Shown here piece after piece: positions 53,087 through 62,856 of a DNA stretch of 64,000 nucleotides (positions within the stretch are counted from its first letter, which is position 1; each line of letters starts with the position of its first letter). The notes under the pieces are model-generated. The model saw only the letters and a list, made by a program, of their open reading frames with translations. It was not told the origin of the DNA and ran no database searches. This DNA is from JBMOGA01 sp049318625 (GTDB lineage: Bacteria; Pseudomonadota; Alphaproteobacteria; Rhizobiales; Hyphomicrobiaceae): assembly GCA_049318625.1 (NCBI GenBank), contig JBMOGA010000004.1, positions 1 to 64,000 on the forward strand, in the 5' to 3' direction. The position numbers were made by a program, and so were the translations under genes.

Positions 53087-55087
53087 ATGACCGTCAGCGG
53101 CGCGCCTGCGGGCGCAACCGGCGCCCGGCTCGATACGATGCCGAAGCTGCTCCTGCGCAACGCGGAGAAGTTCGGCTCCCGACCCGCGTTCCGCGAGAAG
53201 GATCTGGGGATCTGGCAGACTTGGACGTGGCGCGACGCCATGGCCGAGATCCGTGCGATGGCGATCGGCTTGGCGGCGCTCGGCCTGAAGCGTGGCGAGA
53301 CGGTCGCGATCATCGGTGACAACCGGCCGCGCCTCTACTGGACATTCACCGCCGCCCAGAGCATCGGCGCCATCCCCGTACCGATCTACCAGGACTCCGT
53401 CGCCGACGAGATGGCCTATGTCCTCGATCATGCCGAGGTCGCCTTCGCCGTAGTCGAGGACCAGGAGCAGGTCGACAAGCTGCTTTCCATCTCCGATCGC
53501 CTGCATACCCTGCGCCACATCATTTATCAGGACCCGCGCGGCCTCGCCAAATACGACCACACGCGCCTGCATTCGATCGCCGATGTCCAGCATCTCGGTC
53601 ACGACGCCCTCAAGGTCGACAAGGGCAAGGACAAATGGTGGCGCGACGAGATCGCCCGCGGCCAAGCCTCCGATATCAGCGTCATGCTGTACACCTCCGG
53701 CACCACCGGGCGTCCGAAGGGTGTGCTGCTGTCTTTCGAAAATCTCATCGTGACGGCCGAGAATGCCAACCGCTTCGACAAACTGACGGCGGACGATCAG
53801 ATCATCGCGTACCTGCCGATGGCCTGGGTCGGCGACCACATCTTCTCCTACGGCCAGGCTTTCGCGGGTGCCATGTGTGTCGCCTGCCCGGAGTCGCCCG
53901 ACACCATCGTCGACGACCGTCGCGAGATCGGCCCGACCTATTTCTTCGCCCCACCCCGCATCTTCGAGAGCCTGCTGACCCAGATGATGGTCCGCATGGA
54001 GGATGCCGGCCCGACCAAACGCGCCATGTTCCAGTTTTTCATGGGCGTGGCACGCCGCGTCGGCGAGCGCATCCTCAACGGCGAGCGCGTCGGGTTGTGG
54101 AGCCGCATGCTCTACGCGATCGGCAATAAGCTGGTTTACGCCCCCCTTCGCAACCGCCTCGGGATGACGCGCACCCGCGTCGCCTATACCGCGGGCGAGG
54201 CCATCGGCCCCGAGATTTTCCGCTTCTACCGCTCACTCGGCATCAACCTGAAGCAGCTCTACGGACAGACCGAGGCGACCGTCTACATTACCATGCAGCC
54301 CGATGGCGAAATCTATGCCGACACCGTCGGCAAACCGGCGCCGGGCGTCGACATCAAGATCGCCGAGAGCGGCGAGGTGCTGTTCAAGTCGCCGGGCGTC
54401 TTCGTCCGCTATCACAAGAGCGAAGAGGCGACGAAAGCCACCAAGACCGAGGATGGCTGGGTGCACACCGGCGACGCCGGCTTCTTCGACCAGCGCGGCC
54501 ACCTCGTCATCATCGACCGCGCCAAGGACGTCGGCCGTCTGAAGAACGATGCCCTGTTCGCACCGAAGTACCTCGAGAACCGGCTGAAGTTCTTCCCCGA
54601 GATCAAGGAGGCCGTGGCCTTCGGCGACGGCCGCGACTACGTGTCGATGTTCATCAACATCGACCTGGTGCCGGTCGGCAGCTGGGCCGAGCGCAACAAC
54701 GTCGTGTACGCGAGCTACCAGGAGCTTGCGGCCCACCCCGAAGTCTACAAGATGATCGAGCGGCGGGTGGACGAGATCAACAAGTCGCTGGCCACCGAGC
54801 CCCGGATGGCGGCGTCCCAGATCAAGCGGTTCCTCATCCTGCACAAAGAACTCGACGCCGACGACGGCGAACTGACCCGCACCCAGAAGGTGCGCCGCTC
54901 GTTCATCGCCGAGCGGTATGCGCCGCTCATCAGCGCCTTCTACGACGGCTCGCAGCGCTGCCACATCGTCACCGAGGTGACGTTCGAGGACGGTCGCAAG
55001 GGCTCGATCGAGGGCGATGTGCGCATCATCGACATGAAGACCTACCCGATGGCCGAAGCGCCGCGCGTCAAGGAGGCCGCTGAATGA
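53087..55087 (+). CDS. Acyl-CoA synthetase (AMP-forming, long-chain type)
   Basis: 666-residue adenylating enzyme. The P-loop is VMLYTSGTTGRPKG, the A5-type motif is YGQTEATVYI, the A7/A8 region is GWVHTGDAGFFDQRGHLVI and the lysine region LIIDRAKD. It activates a carboxylic acid as an acyl-CoA. GGGAGGAAAC precedes the ATG. The stop overlaps the start of livG-like (ATGA at 55084-55087), so the ligase is translationally coupled to a LIV-type transporter and probably activates the imported acid. Confidence 0.92.
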   Translation: MTVSGAPAGATGARLDTMPKLLLRNAEKFGSRPAFREKDLGIWQTWTWRDAMAEIRAMAIGLAALGLKRGETVAIIGDNRPRLYWTFTAAQSIGAIPVPIYQDSVADEMAYVLDHAEVAFAVVEDQEQVDKLLSISDRLHTLRHIIYQDPRGLAKYDHTRLHSIADVQHLGHDALKVDKGKDKWWRDEIARGQASDISVMLYTSGTTGRPKGVLLSFENLIVTAENANRFDKLTADDQIIAYLPMAWVGDHIFSYGQAFAGAMCVACPESPDTIVDDRREIGPTYFFAPPRIFESLLTQMMVRMEDAGPTKRAMFQFFMGVARRVGERILNGERVGLWSRMLYAIGNKLVYAPLRNRLGMTRTRVAYTAGEAIGPEIFRFYRSLGINLKQLYGQTEATVYITMQPDGEIYADTVGKPAPGVDIKIAESGEVLFKSPGVFVRYHKSEEATKATKTEDGWVHTGDAGFFDQRGHLVIIDRAKDVGRLKNDALFAPKYLENRLKFFPEIKEAVAFGDGRDYVSMFINIDLVPVGSWAERNNVVYASYQELAAHPEVYKMIERRVDEINKSLATEPRMAASQIKRFLILHKELDADDGELTRTQKVRRSFIAERYAPLISAFYDGSQRCHIVTEVTFEDGRKGSIEGDVRIIDMKTYPMAEAPRVKEAAE

Positions 55088-55929
55088 CTGCCGTTGCCCT
55101 GGAGGCCGCCCGGACCAAAGCGGCCGTTTCCGCGGCCCCGTCCCCGCTCGGCGGGCGCGGCGGCGAGGTTCTGCTGGAGGTCAAGGACGTCTCGCTGTCC
55201 TTCGGCGGCGTGAAGGCCATCCGCGGCGTGTCCTTCGACATCCGCAAGGGCGAGATCCGCGCCATCATCGGCCCCAACGGCGCCGGCAAGACGTCCATGC
55301 TGAACGTCATCAACGGCTTCTACCATCCCCAGGAAGGCACCATCACCTACAAGGGCGCAACCCGCCGCCGCATGCGCCCCTACGTGGCCGCCAGCCAGGG
55401 CATCTCCCGAACCTTCCAGAACGTCGCACTGTTCAAGGGCATGACCACCCTCGACAACATCATGGCCGGTCGCACGCTGCGCATGCGCAGCGGCATCCTG
55501 GCCCAGCTGTTCCGCTACGGACCGGCCCTCGCCGAAGAGGTCGCGCACCGCCACAAGGTCGAGGAGATCATCGACTTCCTCGAGATCCAGGCGATCCGCA
55601 AGATTCCCGTCGGCAAGCTGCCCTACGGCCTCCAGAAGCGCGTCGAGCTCGGCCGCGCGCTGGCCATGGAACCTGAACTGCTGCTGCTCGACGAGCCGAT
55701 GGCCGGCATGAACCTCGAGGAAAAAGAGGACATGAGCCGGTTCATCATCGACGTGAACGATCAGCTCGGCACCACGATCGCCCTGATCGAGCACGACATG
55801 GGCGTGGTGATGGACCTGTCCGACCGGGTGGTCGTGCTCGACTACGGACAGAAGATCGCCGATGGCACGCCCGACGACGTGCAGAGCAACCAGGCGGTGA
55901 TCGACGCCTATCTCGGCGTGGCCCACTGA
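55084..55929 (+). CDS. Branched-chain-type ABC transporter ATPase (LivG family)
   Basis: 281-residue ATPase. Walker A is IIGPNGAGKTSMLN, the signature is degenerate (PYGLQKRVELGRAL) as in LivG proteins, and Walker B is LLLLDEPMAGMN. A 30-residue alanine-rich N-terminal extension precedes the ABC fold. Translation is coupled to the upstream acyl-CoA synthetase and the livH-like permease starts 10 bases downstream. Confidence 0.93.
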   Translation: MTAVALEAARTKAAVSAAPSPLGGRGGEVLLEVKDVSLSFGGVKAIRGVSFDIRKGEIRAIIGPNGAGKTSMLNVINGFYHPQEGTITYKGATRRRMRPYVAASQGISRTFQNVALFKGMTTLDNIMAGRTLRMRSGILAQLFRYGPALAEEVAHRHKVEEIIDFLEIQAIRKIPVGKLPYGLQKRVELGRALAMEPELLLLDEPMAGMNLEEKEDMSRFIIDVNDQLGTTIALIEHDMGVVMDLSDRVVVLDYGQKIADGTPDDVQSNQAVIDAYLGVAH

Positions 55930-55939
55930 GGAAACAGCG

Positions 55940-56869
55940 ATGCAGCTTCTGGGACAATTCATCGAGGTTCTGCTGGGCGGCCTGCTCGCCGGCGTCCTCT
56001 ACTCGCTCGTCGCCCTCGGCTTCGTGCTGATCTACAAGGCCTCCGGCGTCTTCAACTTCGCTCAAGGCGCCATGGTGCTGCTGGCCGGCCTCGCGCTCGT
56101 GCGCTCGCTCGATTACTTCGTCGCGCAGGGGCTTTCCTACTGGCCGGCCGTCGCCTGCGCGCTGCTGTTCGCGAGCCTCGTCATGGCCGCCAGCGCCTGG
56201 CTCATCGAACGCTACATCCTCGGCCCCCTGATCAATCAGGACGGCCTCATCATGTTCATGTCGACGATCGGCGCAACCTTCATCCTCGAGGGTGGCGGGC
56301 AGCTGCTGTTCGGGTCCGACGTCTATCCGCTCAAGCTCTACCCGACCGACGCGTGGTTCGTGCTCGAGGATCTGTTCCCCGGCGGCCTGCTGGTCAACAA
56401 GCTGGACGTCTGGGGCGGCCTGATCGCCGGCATCCTGGTGGCCGGCCTCGCGATCTTCTTCCAGAAGACGCGCACCGGCCGCGCGCTCCGCGCCGTGGCC
56501 GACGATCACGCCGCCGCCCAGTCCGTCGGCATTCCGATCAACTACATCTGGTTCATCGTCTGGCTGGTCGCCGGACTGGTCGCCCTGGTCGCCGCCACCG
56601 TCTGGGGAACCAAGCTCGGCGTCCAGTTCTCGATCACCTTCCTCGCCCTGAAGGCCCTGCCGGTGCTCATCATCGGCGGCTTCACCTCGGTGCCGGGCGC
56701 CATCATCGGCGGCCTGATCGTGGGCGCAGGCGAGAAGCTCGCCGAGATCTACCTCGGGCCCTGGATCGGCGGCGGCATCGAGTACTGGTTCGCCTATGTT
56801 CTCGCGTTGGCCGTGCTGCTGGTCAGGCCCCAGGGCCTGTTCGGCGAGCGCCTCATCGAACGCATCTAG
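55940..56869 (+). CDS. Branched-chain-type ABC transporter permease (LivH family)
   Basis: 309-residue permease with about eight TM helices. Typical LivH stretches are LLAGVLYSLVALGFVLIYKASGVFNFAQGAMV and GFTSVPGAIIGGLIVGAGE. It forms the membrane channel with the LivM-like protein encoded 14 bases downstream. Confidence 0.93.
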   Translation: MQLLGQFIEVLLGGLLAGVLYSLVALGFVLIYKASGVFNFAQGAMVLLAGLALVRSLDYFVAQGLSYWPAVACALLFASLVMAASAWLIERYILGPLINQDGLIMFMSTIGATFILEGGGQLLFGSDVYPLKLYPTDAWFVLEDLFPGGLLVNKLDVWGGLIAGILVAGLAIFFQKTRTGRALRAVADDHAAAQSVGIPINYIWFIVWLVAGLVALVAATVWGTKLGVQFSITFLALKALPVLIIGGFTSVPGAIIGGLIVGAGEKLAEIYLGPWIGGGIEYWFAYVLALAVLLVRPQGLFGERLIERI

Positions 56870-56883
56870 GGAGAGGACGCTCG

Positions 56884-57972
56884 ATGTTCTACCGCGAAGC
56901 CGGTCAATTCAAGACCACCTACCAACAGGACATGGCGATGTTCCCGATCCGCCAGGATCGGATCGCCCTGCAGATCCTGCTTGCCGTCGCGTTCATCGGC
57001 GTGCCGGTGCTGAGCTACTTCCAAGTCGGCGCCTTCGGCCACGACTACATCTACAAGGCGCTGCTCATCCCGTTCCTGATCCTGGCGCTCGCCGCCATCG
57101 GCCTCAACATCCTGATCGGCTATTGCGGGCAGATCTCGCTCGGCACCGGCGCCTTCATGGCCGTCGGCGCCTACGCGGCCTACAATTTCGCGCTGCGCGT
57201 GCCCGAGCTGCCGCTGCTGGTCTCGATCCTCGGCGGCGGTGCCGTCTCGGCCCTGGTCGGTATCGCCTTCGGCATCCCGAGCCTGCGCATCAAGGGCCTG
57301 TACCTGGCGGTCGCCACGCTCGCCGCGCAGTTCTTCTTCGACTGGCTGTTCCTGCGCGTGAAGTGGTTCACGAACTACACCCCGTCGGGCTCGGTCAATG
57401 CGCCGGAATTGCGCTTCTTCGGGTATCTCGTCGATACCCCGCTGGAGAAGTACCTGCTGGCCCTCACCTTCGTGGTGGTGTTCGCCTACCTGGCCAAGAA
57501 CCTCGTGCGGGCCGGGCTCGGCCGCCAGTGGATGGCCATCCGTGACATGGACATCGCGGCCGAGATCATGGGCATCCGGCCGCTCTACGCGAAGCTGACG
57601 GCGTTCGCGGTCTCCTCCTTCATCGTCGGCGTCGCCGGCGCGCTTTGGGCGTTCGTCCACCTCGGCAGCTGGGAACCGCTGGCCTTCAGCATCGACCGGT
57701 CGTTCCAGCTCCTGTTCATGGTCATCATCGGCGGGCTCGGCTCGATCCTCGGGTCGTTCCTCGGCGCCGCCTTCATCCTGATCCTGCCGATCCTGCTCGA
57801 TCAGGTGCCCCACGCGCTCGGCATCCCGGTCTCGGTCGAGACCGTGTCGCATCTCGTCTTCATCATCACCGGCGCTCTGATCTGCTTCCTGCTGATCGTC
57901 GAGCCGCACGGATTTGCCCGCCTTTGGGCGATCACCAAGGAGAAACTCAGGCTTTGGCCGTTCCCCTACTGA
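56884..57972 (+). CDS. Branched-chain-type ABC transporter permease (LivM family)
   Basis: 362-residue permease with about ten TM helices. The family region LNILIGYCGQISLGTGAFMAVGAYAAYN and the later IIGGLGSILGSFLGAAFILI are clear. The ATG at 56884 follows GGGAGAGGA; a longer in-frame extension to 56353 overlaps the LivH gene and has no LivM content. Confidence 0.93.
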   Translation: MFYREAGQFKTTYQQDMAMFPIRQDRIALQILLAVAFIGVPVLSYFQVGAFGHDYIYKALLIPFLILALAAIGLNILIGYCGQISLGTGAFMAVGAYAAYNFALRVPELPLLVSILGGGAVSALVGIAFGIPSLRIKGLYLAVATLAAQFFFDWLFLRVKWFTNYTPSGSVNAPELRFFGYLVDTPLEKYLLALTFVVVFAYLAKNLVRAGLGRQWMAIRDMDIAAEIMGIRPLYAKLTAFAVSSFIVGVAGALWAFVHLGSWEPLAFSIDRSFQLLFMVIIGGLGSILGSFLGAAFILILPILLDQVPHALGIPVSVETVSHLVFIITGALICFLLIVEPHGFARLWAITKEKLRLWPFPY

Positions 57973-58087
57973 GGAACGGTCCGAAAGAACACACCCGCGG
58001 TCGTGCGGAGCAGCGGCGTGTGATCAAGAACCAAGCTCGCGCAACCAGCCACCGGCAACGACCGGCGGTGAAAAGGAGGATGTACTG

Positions 58088-59413
58088 ATGGACTTGAAAA
58101 CGTTAGGCGCTCTGGCGGCCATCGCCGCAGCGGGCTTTGCGACAGCCGGCAGCGCGGTCGCCCAGAACGAGCAGTTCCTGCCCGCCCTGGTCTACCGCAC
58201 AGGCCCCTACGCCCCGAACGGCGTGCCGTTCGCGAATGGCGTGGCCGACTACTGGACGATGATCAACGAGCGCGACGGCGGCATCAACGGCGTCAAGATC
58301 GTGTTCGAGGAGTGCGAGACGGGCTACGCGACCGACAAGGGCGTGGAGTGCTACGAGCGCCTCAAGGGCAAGGGTCCGACCGGCGCCGGCTATTTCTCGC
58401 CGCTGTCGACCGGCATCACCTTCGCGCTCACCGAGAAGGCGCCTGGCGACAAGATCCCGCTGCTGACCACCGGCTACGGCCGCTCGGAAAGCCGTGACGG
58501 CTCGGTCTTCACCTGGAACTTCCCTGCCATCGGCACCTACTGGACGGCGGCCGACATCGCCATTCAGCACATCGCCAAAGAACTCGGCGGCATGGACAAG
58601 CTGAAGGGCAAGAAGATCAGCCTCGTCTACCACGACAGCCCCTACGGCAAGGAGCCGATCGCCGTCCTCGAGGCGCGCGCCAAGCTCAACGGCTTCGACT
58701 TCAAGGCTGTTCCGGTCACCCATCCCGGCGTCGAGCAGAAGTCGCAGTGGCTCGCCATCCGCCAGGATCGTCCCGATTACGTTCTGCTCTGGGGCTGGGG
58801 CGTGATGAACTCGACCGCGGTCAAGGAAGCCGCGGCAGTGGCATACCCGCGCGACAAGATCATCGGCGTGTGGTGGTCGGGCGCCGAGCCCGATGTCACC
58901 CCGGCCGGCGATCAGGCGACGGGCTACAAGGCGCTGCTGCTGCAGCATCCGGCCGGCAAGTTCGCCGTCCATGCCGACGTCGAGAAGCACGTCGTCTCGA
59001 AGGGCAAGACGCAATCGAAGCCCGAGGAAGTCGGCCAGGTTCTCTACAATCGCGGCCTCGTCAACTCGATGCTCGGCGTCGAGGCGATCCGCACCGCGAT
59101 GAAGAAGTTCGGCAACAAGCCGATGACCGGTGAGCAGGTCCGCTGGGGCCTCGAGAACCTCGACCTCTCGGCCGAGCGCATCAAGGAACTCGGCTTCGAG
59201 GGCATGTTGCTGCCCATGAAGTTCTCTTGCCAGGACCACGAGGGTAACGCCCGCAAGGCGCGCGTCCATCAGTGGGACGGCAAGGCGTGGAAGATCATCT
59301 CGGACTGGTACTCGGTGGACGACTCGGTGCTCGCGCCGATGGTGAAGGAGACCGCCGCCAAGTACGCCGCCGAGAAGAAGATCACGCCGCGGGATTGCTC
59401 GAAGGAAGGTTGA
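58088..59413 (+). CDS. LIV-type ABC transporter periplasmic binding protein
   Basis: 441 residues with a signal peptide (about 1-25, ending GSAVAQ) and a Peripla_BP_6 type I binding fold. It is longer than classical LivK (about 370). Identifiable stretches are GGINGVKIVFEECETGY, GRSESRDGSVFTWNFP and VWWSGAEPDVTPAGDQATG. AAGGAGG is 8 bases before the ATG at 58088. It supplies substrate to the LivH/LivM pair. The adjacent ligase suggests a carboxylic acid rather than leucine as ligand, an inference. Confidence 0.92.
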   Translation: MDLKTLGALAAIAAAGFATAGSAVAQNEQFLPALVYRTGPYAPNGVPFANGVADYWTMINERDGGINGVKIVFEECETGYATDKGVECYERLKGKGPTGAGYFSPLSTGITFALTEKAPGDKIPLLTTGYGRSESRDGSVFTWNFPAIGTYWTAADIAIQHIAKELGGMDKLKGKKISLVYHDSPYGKEPIAVLEARAKLNGFDFKAVPVTHPGVEQKSQWLAIRQDRPDYVLLWGWGVMNSTAVKEAAAVAYPRDKIIGVWWSGAEPDVTPAGDQATGYKALLLQHPAGKFAVHADVEKHVVSKGKTQSKPEEVGQVLYNRGLVNSMLGVEAIRTAMKKFGNKPMTGEQVRWGLENLDLSAERIKELGFEGMLLPMKFSCQDHEGNARKARVHQWDGKAWKIISDWYSVDDSVLAPMVKETAAKYAAEKKITPRDCSKEG

Positions 59414-59480
59414 TCCGGCATTGGCAGGAGGCGCGCGAGCGCCTCCTGCCCCATCCAATCTGCCAAGGAAGGGAACAGGC

Positions 59481-60326
59481 GTGAGCGTCTCCGGGACAAC
59501 GACGGCGGCAGTCGAGGCCGCGGCAAAACCGATCCTCTCCCTGAACAACATCGAGGTGATCTACGATCACGTGATCCTCGTGCTGAAGGGCGTCTCCCTG
59601 ACCGTACCGAAGGGCGGCATCGTCGCCATTCTCGGCGCCAACGGCGCCGGCAAGTCGACAACCCTCAAGGCGATCTCCAACCTGCTGCGCACCGAGCGCG
59701 GCGAGGTGACCAAGGGGTCCATCGATTTCAAGGGCGAGCGCATCGACCGCCTGACGCCCAACGATCTCGTGCGCCGCGGCTGCATCCAGGTCATGGAGGG
59801 CCGCCATTGCTTCGGCCATCTGACCATCGAGGAAAACCTGCTGACCGGCGCATTCACACGCTCCGACGGCCGTGCCGGCACGGCGCGCGCGCTCGACATG
59901 GTCTACAATTATTTCCCCCGCCTGAAGGAGCGCCGCCAGAGCCAGGCCGGCTACACGTCCGGCGGCGAGCAGCAGATGTGCGCGATCGGCCGGGCGCTGA
60001 TGGCCAATCCGACGATGGTGCTGCTCGACGAGCCGTCGATGGGCCTCGCCCCGCAGATCGTCGAGCAGATCTTCGAGATCGTCCGCGATATCAACACCAA
60101 GGAAGGTGTGTCGTTCCTGCTCGCCGAGCAGAACACCAACATGGCGCTGAAATACGCCACCTACGGCTACATCCTGGAAACGGGACGGATCGTCATGGAC
60201 GGTCCCGCCAAGGATCTGCGCGAGAACGAGGACGTCAAGGAATTCTACCTCGGTGTTGCCGGCGCCGACCGCCGCAGCTTCCGCGAGGTCAAGAGCTACA
60301 AGCGGCGCAAGCGCTGGCTCGCCTGA
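59481..60326 (+). CDS. LIV-type ABC transporter ATPase (LivF family)
   Basis: 281-residue ATPase with Walker A ILGANGAGKSTTLKA, signature TSGGEQQMCAIGRALM and Walker B MVLLDEPSMGLAP. The GTG at 59481 follows AAGGAAGGGAACAGGC and is chosen because the upstream frame is not conserved. It pairs with the LivG-like ATPase. Confidence 0.92.
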   Translation: MSVSGTTTAAVEAAAKPILSLNNIEVIYDHVILVLKGVSLTVPKGGIVAILGANGAGKSTTLKAISNLLRTERGEVTKGSIDFKGERIDRLTPNDLVRRGCIQVMEGRHCFGHLTIEENLLTGAFTRSDGRAGTARALDMVYNYFPRLKERRQSQAGYTSGGEQQMCAIGRALMANPTMVLLDEPSMGLAPQIVEQIFEIVRDINTKEGVSFLLAEQNTNMALKYATYGYILETGRIVMDGPAKDLRENEDVKEFYLGVAGADRRSFREVKSYKRRKRWLA

Positions 60327-60442
60327 TCCATCCGGCCGCGTCGGCACGACGGCAGCGGACCGCTGCCGCGACACGGCGGTCTCTGGCCTCGCGCCATCCG
60401 ACCCGATAGGCAAGGGCACGACGCCGGAACGGGAGCCTTTGC

Positions 60443-61495
60443 ATGTCCGAGACCAAGCCCGAGGAGATTCTGATCCGCCGGGAGGGCCGCGCCGGCCGCA
60501 TCACCCTCGATCGCCCGAAGGCTCTCAACGCGCTGACCTACCCCCAGGTGACCAGGATCGCCGCCGCCCTGGCGGCCTGGCGGACCGACCCCGCCGTCGA
60601 GCTGATCGTGCTCGATGCCACGGGCGGCAAGGCGCTGTGCGCCGGCGGCGATGTCCGCGCCATGTACGACGCCCGCGTCGACGGCTCCGGCTACGCGCGC
60701 GACTTCTGGCGCGACGAGTACATCCTCAATGCCACCATCGCATGCTATCCCAAGCCCTACGTGGCACTGATGGACGGCATCGTTATGGGCGGCGGCATCG
60801 GGCTGTCCGGCCACGCCAGCCACCGCGTCGTCACCGAGCGGTCGATGCTGGCGATGCCCGAGACCACCATCGGCCTGATCCCCGACGTCGGCGGCACCTG
60901 GCTGCTCGCCCACGCCCCCGGCGAAACGGGCGTCTACCTCGGCCTGATCGGCGCGCGGATGGACGCCGCCGACGCCATCTACGCCCGCTTCGCCGACGCC
61001 ATGGTGCCGTCCGACAAGCTCGGCGAGCTGGTGGCCCGGCTCGTCGCACCCGGACCGACCGCCGGCGAGGTGATCCGTGCCTTGGCCGTCGACCCGGGCC
61101 CGTCCAGGCTCGCCGCCCGGCGCGCCGAGATCGACCGGCTGTTCGCCGCCCCCTCCGTCGAGGAGATCCGCGCCGCGCTCGGCCGCGACGACAGCGACAC
61201 CGCCCGAAGCGACGCCGCGGCCCTGGACGTCCGGTCGCCGAAATCCCTGAAGCTGACCCTCGCGGCGATCCGCGCCGCCCGCAATCTGCCCGCCATCGAG
61301 GCCGCACTGCGGATCGAGTATCGCCTCACCGTCCGCCTCTACGAGGACGGCGAGTTCATCGAAGGCGTGCGGGCCCAGATCGTCGACAAGGACAAGTCGC
61401 CGAAATGGCAGCCGCCCCACATCGAGGACGTCTCTGCGGATCTGATCGCCGCCTACCTAGCGCCGCTGCCGGATGGCCGCGACCTCGGGATCTGA
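60443..61495 (+). CDS. 3-Hydroxyisobutyryl-CoA hydrolase (enoyl-CoA hydratase fold)
   Basis: 350-residue crotonase-fold enzyme. The oxyanion regions are ALCAGGDVRAMYDAR and GIVMGGGIGLSGHASHRVV. Glu140 and Asp148 in MPETTIGLIPDVGG occupy the pair used by 3-hydroxyisobutyryl-CoA hydrolase (same 8-residue spacing), and the length matches HIBCH rather than ordinary hydratases. It hydrolyses 3-hydroxyisobutyryl-CoA in valine degradation, linking to the mmsA/ACAD genes. It follows the LIV transporter by 116 bases. Confidence 0.9.
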   Translation: MSETKPEEILIRREGRAGRITLDRPKALNALTYPQVTRIAAALAAWRTDPAVELIVLDATGGKALCAGGDVRAMYDARVDGSGYARDFWRDEYILNATIACYPKPYVALMDGIVMGGGIGLSGHASHRVVTERSMLAMPETTIGLIPDVGGTWLLAHAPGETGVYLGLIGARMDAADAIYARFADAMVPSDKLGELVARLVAPGPTAGEVIRALAVDPGPSRLAARRAEIDRLFAAPSVEEIRAALGRDDSDTARSDAAALDVRSPKSLKLTLAAIRAARNLPAIEAALRIEYRLTVRLYEDGEFIEGVRAQIVDKDKSPKWQPPHIEDVSADLIAAYLAPLPDGRDLGI

Positions 61496-61586
61496 GACCC
61501 CTGCGTCTTGCACGAGCCGGGCGGCTCACTATGCTCCCGCGCCAACCAAGCGGGCCGTCGGGCCCGCGATGAGCGGGAGGGCTGCC

Positions 61587-62816
61587 ATGACTGCGCGTGC
61601 GACGGACTCGGGTCGAAAGGGGCCGCTCGCCGGCATGCGGGTGCTGGATCTCAGCCACGTGATGGCCGGCCCGGTCTGCGGCCTCATGCTGGCCGACATG
61701 GGCGCCGACGTCATCAAGATCGAGAAGGCGGAGGGCGGCGACGACACGCGCCGCATGCTGCCGCCCGCCATCAACGGCGAGCCGGCCGCCTTCATGATGA
61801 TGAACCGCAACAAGCGCGGCGTCGTGCTCGATCTGAAGAACCCCGGCGCGCGCGCGGCCTTCCTGCGGCTCGTGGCGACCGCGGACGTGCTGATCGAAAA
61901 CTATCGCGCTGGCACCATGGCCAAGCTCGGGCTCGGCTACGAGGTCCTGCGCCAGGAGAACCCGGGCCTGATCTACTGCGAGATCTCGGGCTTCGGGCGC
62001 ACCGGCCCGTGGGCGGAACAGGGCGGCTTCGACCTTGTCGCCCAGGGCATGTCGGGACTCATGTCGATCACCGGCGAAGGTCCCGGCCGCCCGCCGGTCA
62101 AGGTCGGCGCACCGGTCACCGACATCACCGCCGGCATTCTGGCGGCCATGGGCGTGGCCGCGGCCTACGCGCACAAGCTCAAGACCGGCCAGGGCCAGCG
62201 GGTCGACACCTCCCTGCTGGAGGCCGGCATCGTCCATACCTACTGGCAGTCGGCCATCGCCTTCGCGACGGGCGTGGCCCCGGGCCCACTCGGCTCGGCC
62301 CACCCGTTGAGCGCACCCTACCAGGCGTTCGAAACCAGCGACGGCTGGATCAACCTCGGCGCCTCCAACCAGAAGATCTGGCAACAGTTCGTCGCTGTCC
62401 TCGGCGCGCCGCAACTCGCCGAGGACCCACGCTTCCGCACCAACGCCGACCGCATGGGCCACCTGCCGGATCTCGTCGCGGCGCTGACCCCCTATTTCAA
62501 GACGCGCACCACCGCCGAATGGCTGGCGATCCTCGAACAGGCGGGCGTGCCGGCGGGCCCCGTCCTCTCGGTCACCGAGATGCACGCCCATCCGCAGACC
62601 ATCGCCCGCAACATGGTGCCCGAGGTGACCCATCCGGTGGCCGGCACCGTAAAGACCATCGGGCTGCCCGTTAAATTCTCCGCAACCCCAGGTGCGGTGA
62701 CCCGGCCCGGGCCTCTGTTCGGTCAGCACACCCGTGAGGTGCTGGCCGAGGCGGGGCTCACCGCGGACGAGATCGAGGCTCTGATCGCGAGCGGGGCCGT
62801 CAAGTCCACGTCATGA
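61587..62816 (+). CDS. Family III CoA-transferase (CaiB/BaiF)
   Basis: 409-residue enzyme starting near GMRVLDLSHVMAGPVCGLMLADMG, with the probable catalytic Asp in VTDITAG. GGGAGGG (61574-61580) supports the ATG at 61587; an ATG at 61569 is also in frame. It is a paralogue of the gene at 24891-26078 but not closely similar in the parts compared. It lies 91 bases after the HIBCH gene and may activate or transfer CoA to a downstream acid. Confidence 0.9.
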   Translation: MTARATDSGRKGPLAGMRVLDLSHVMAGPVCGLMLADMGADVIKIEKAEGGDDTRRMLPPAINGEPAAFMMMNRNKRGVVLDLKNPGARAAFLRLVATADVLIENYRAGTMAKLGLGYEVLRQENPGLIYCEISGFGRTGPWAEQGGFDLVAQGMSGLMSITGEGPGRPPVKVGAPVTDITAGILAAMGVAAAYAHKLKTGQGQRVDTSLLEAGIVHTYWQSAIAFATGVAPGPLGSAHPLSAPYQAFETSDGWINLGASNQKIWQQFVAVLGAPQLAEDPRFRTNADRMGHLPDLVAALTPYFKTRTTAEWLAILEQAGVPAGPVLSVTEMHAHPQTIARNMVPEVTHPVAGTVKTIGLPVKFSATPGAVTRPGPLFGQHTREVLAEAGLTADEIEALIASGAVKSTS

Positions 62817-62856
62817 AGTGACGACCAGATAAGTCGAACAACCAACGGAGATGAGC

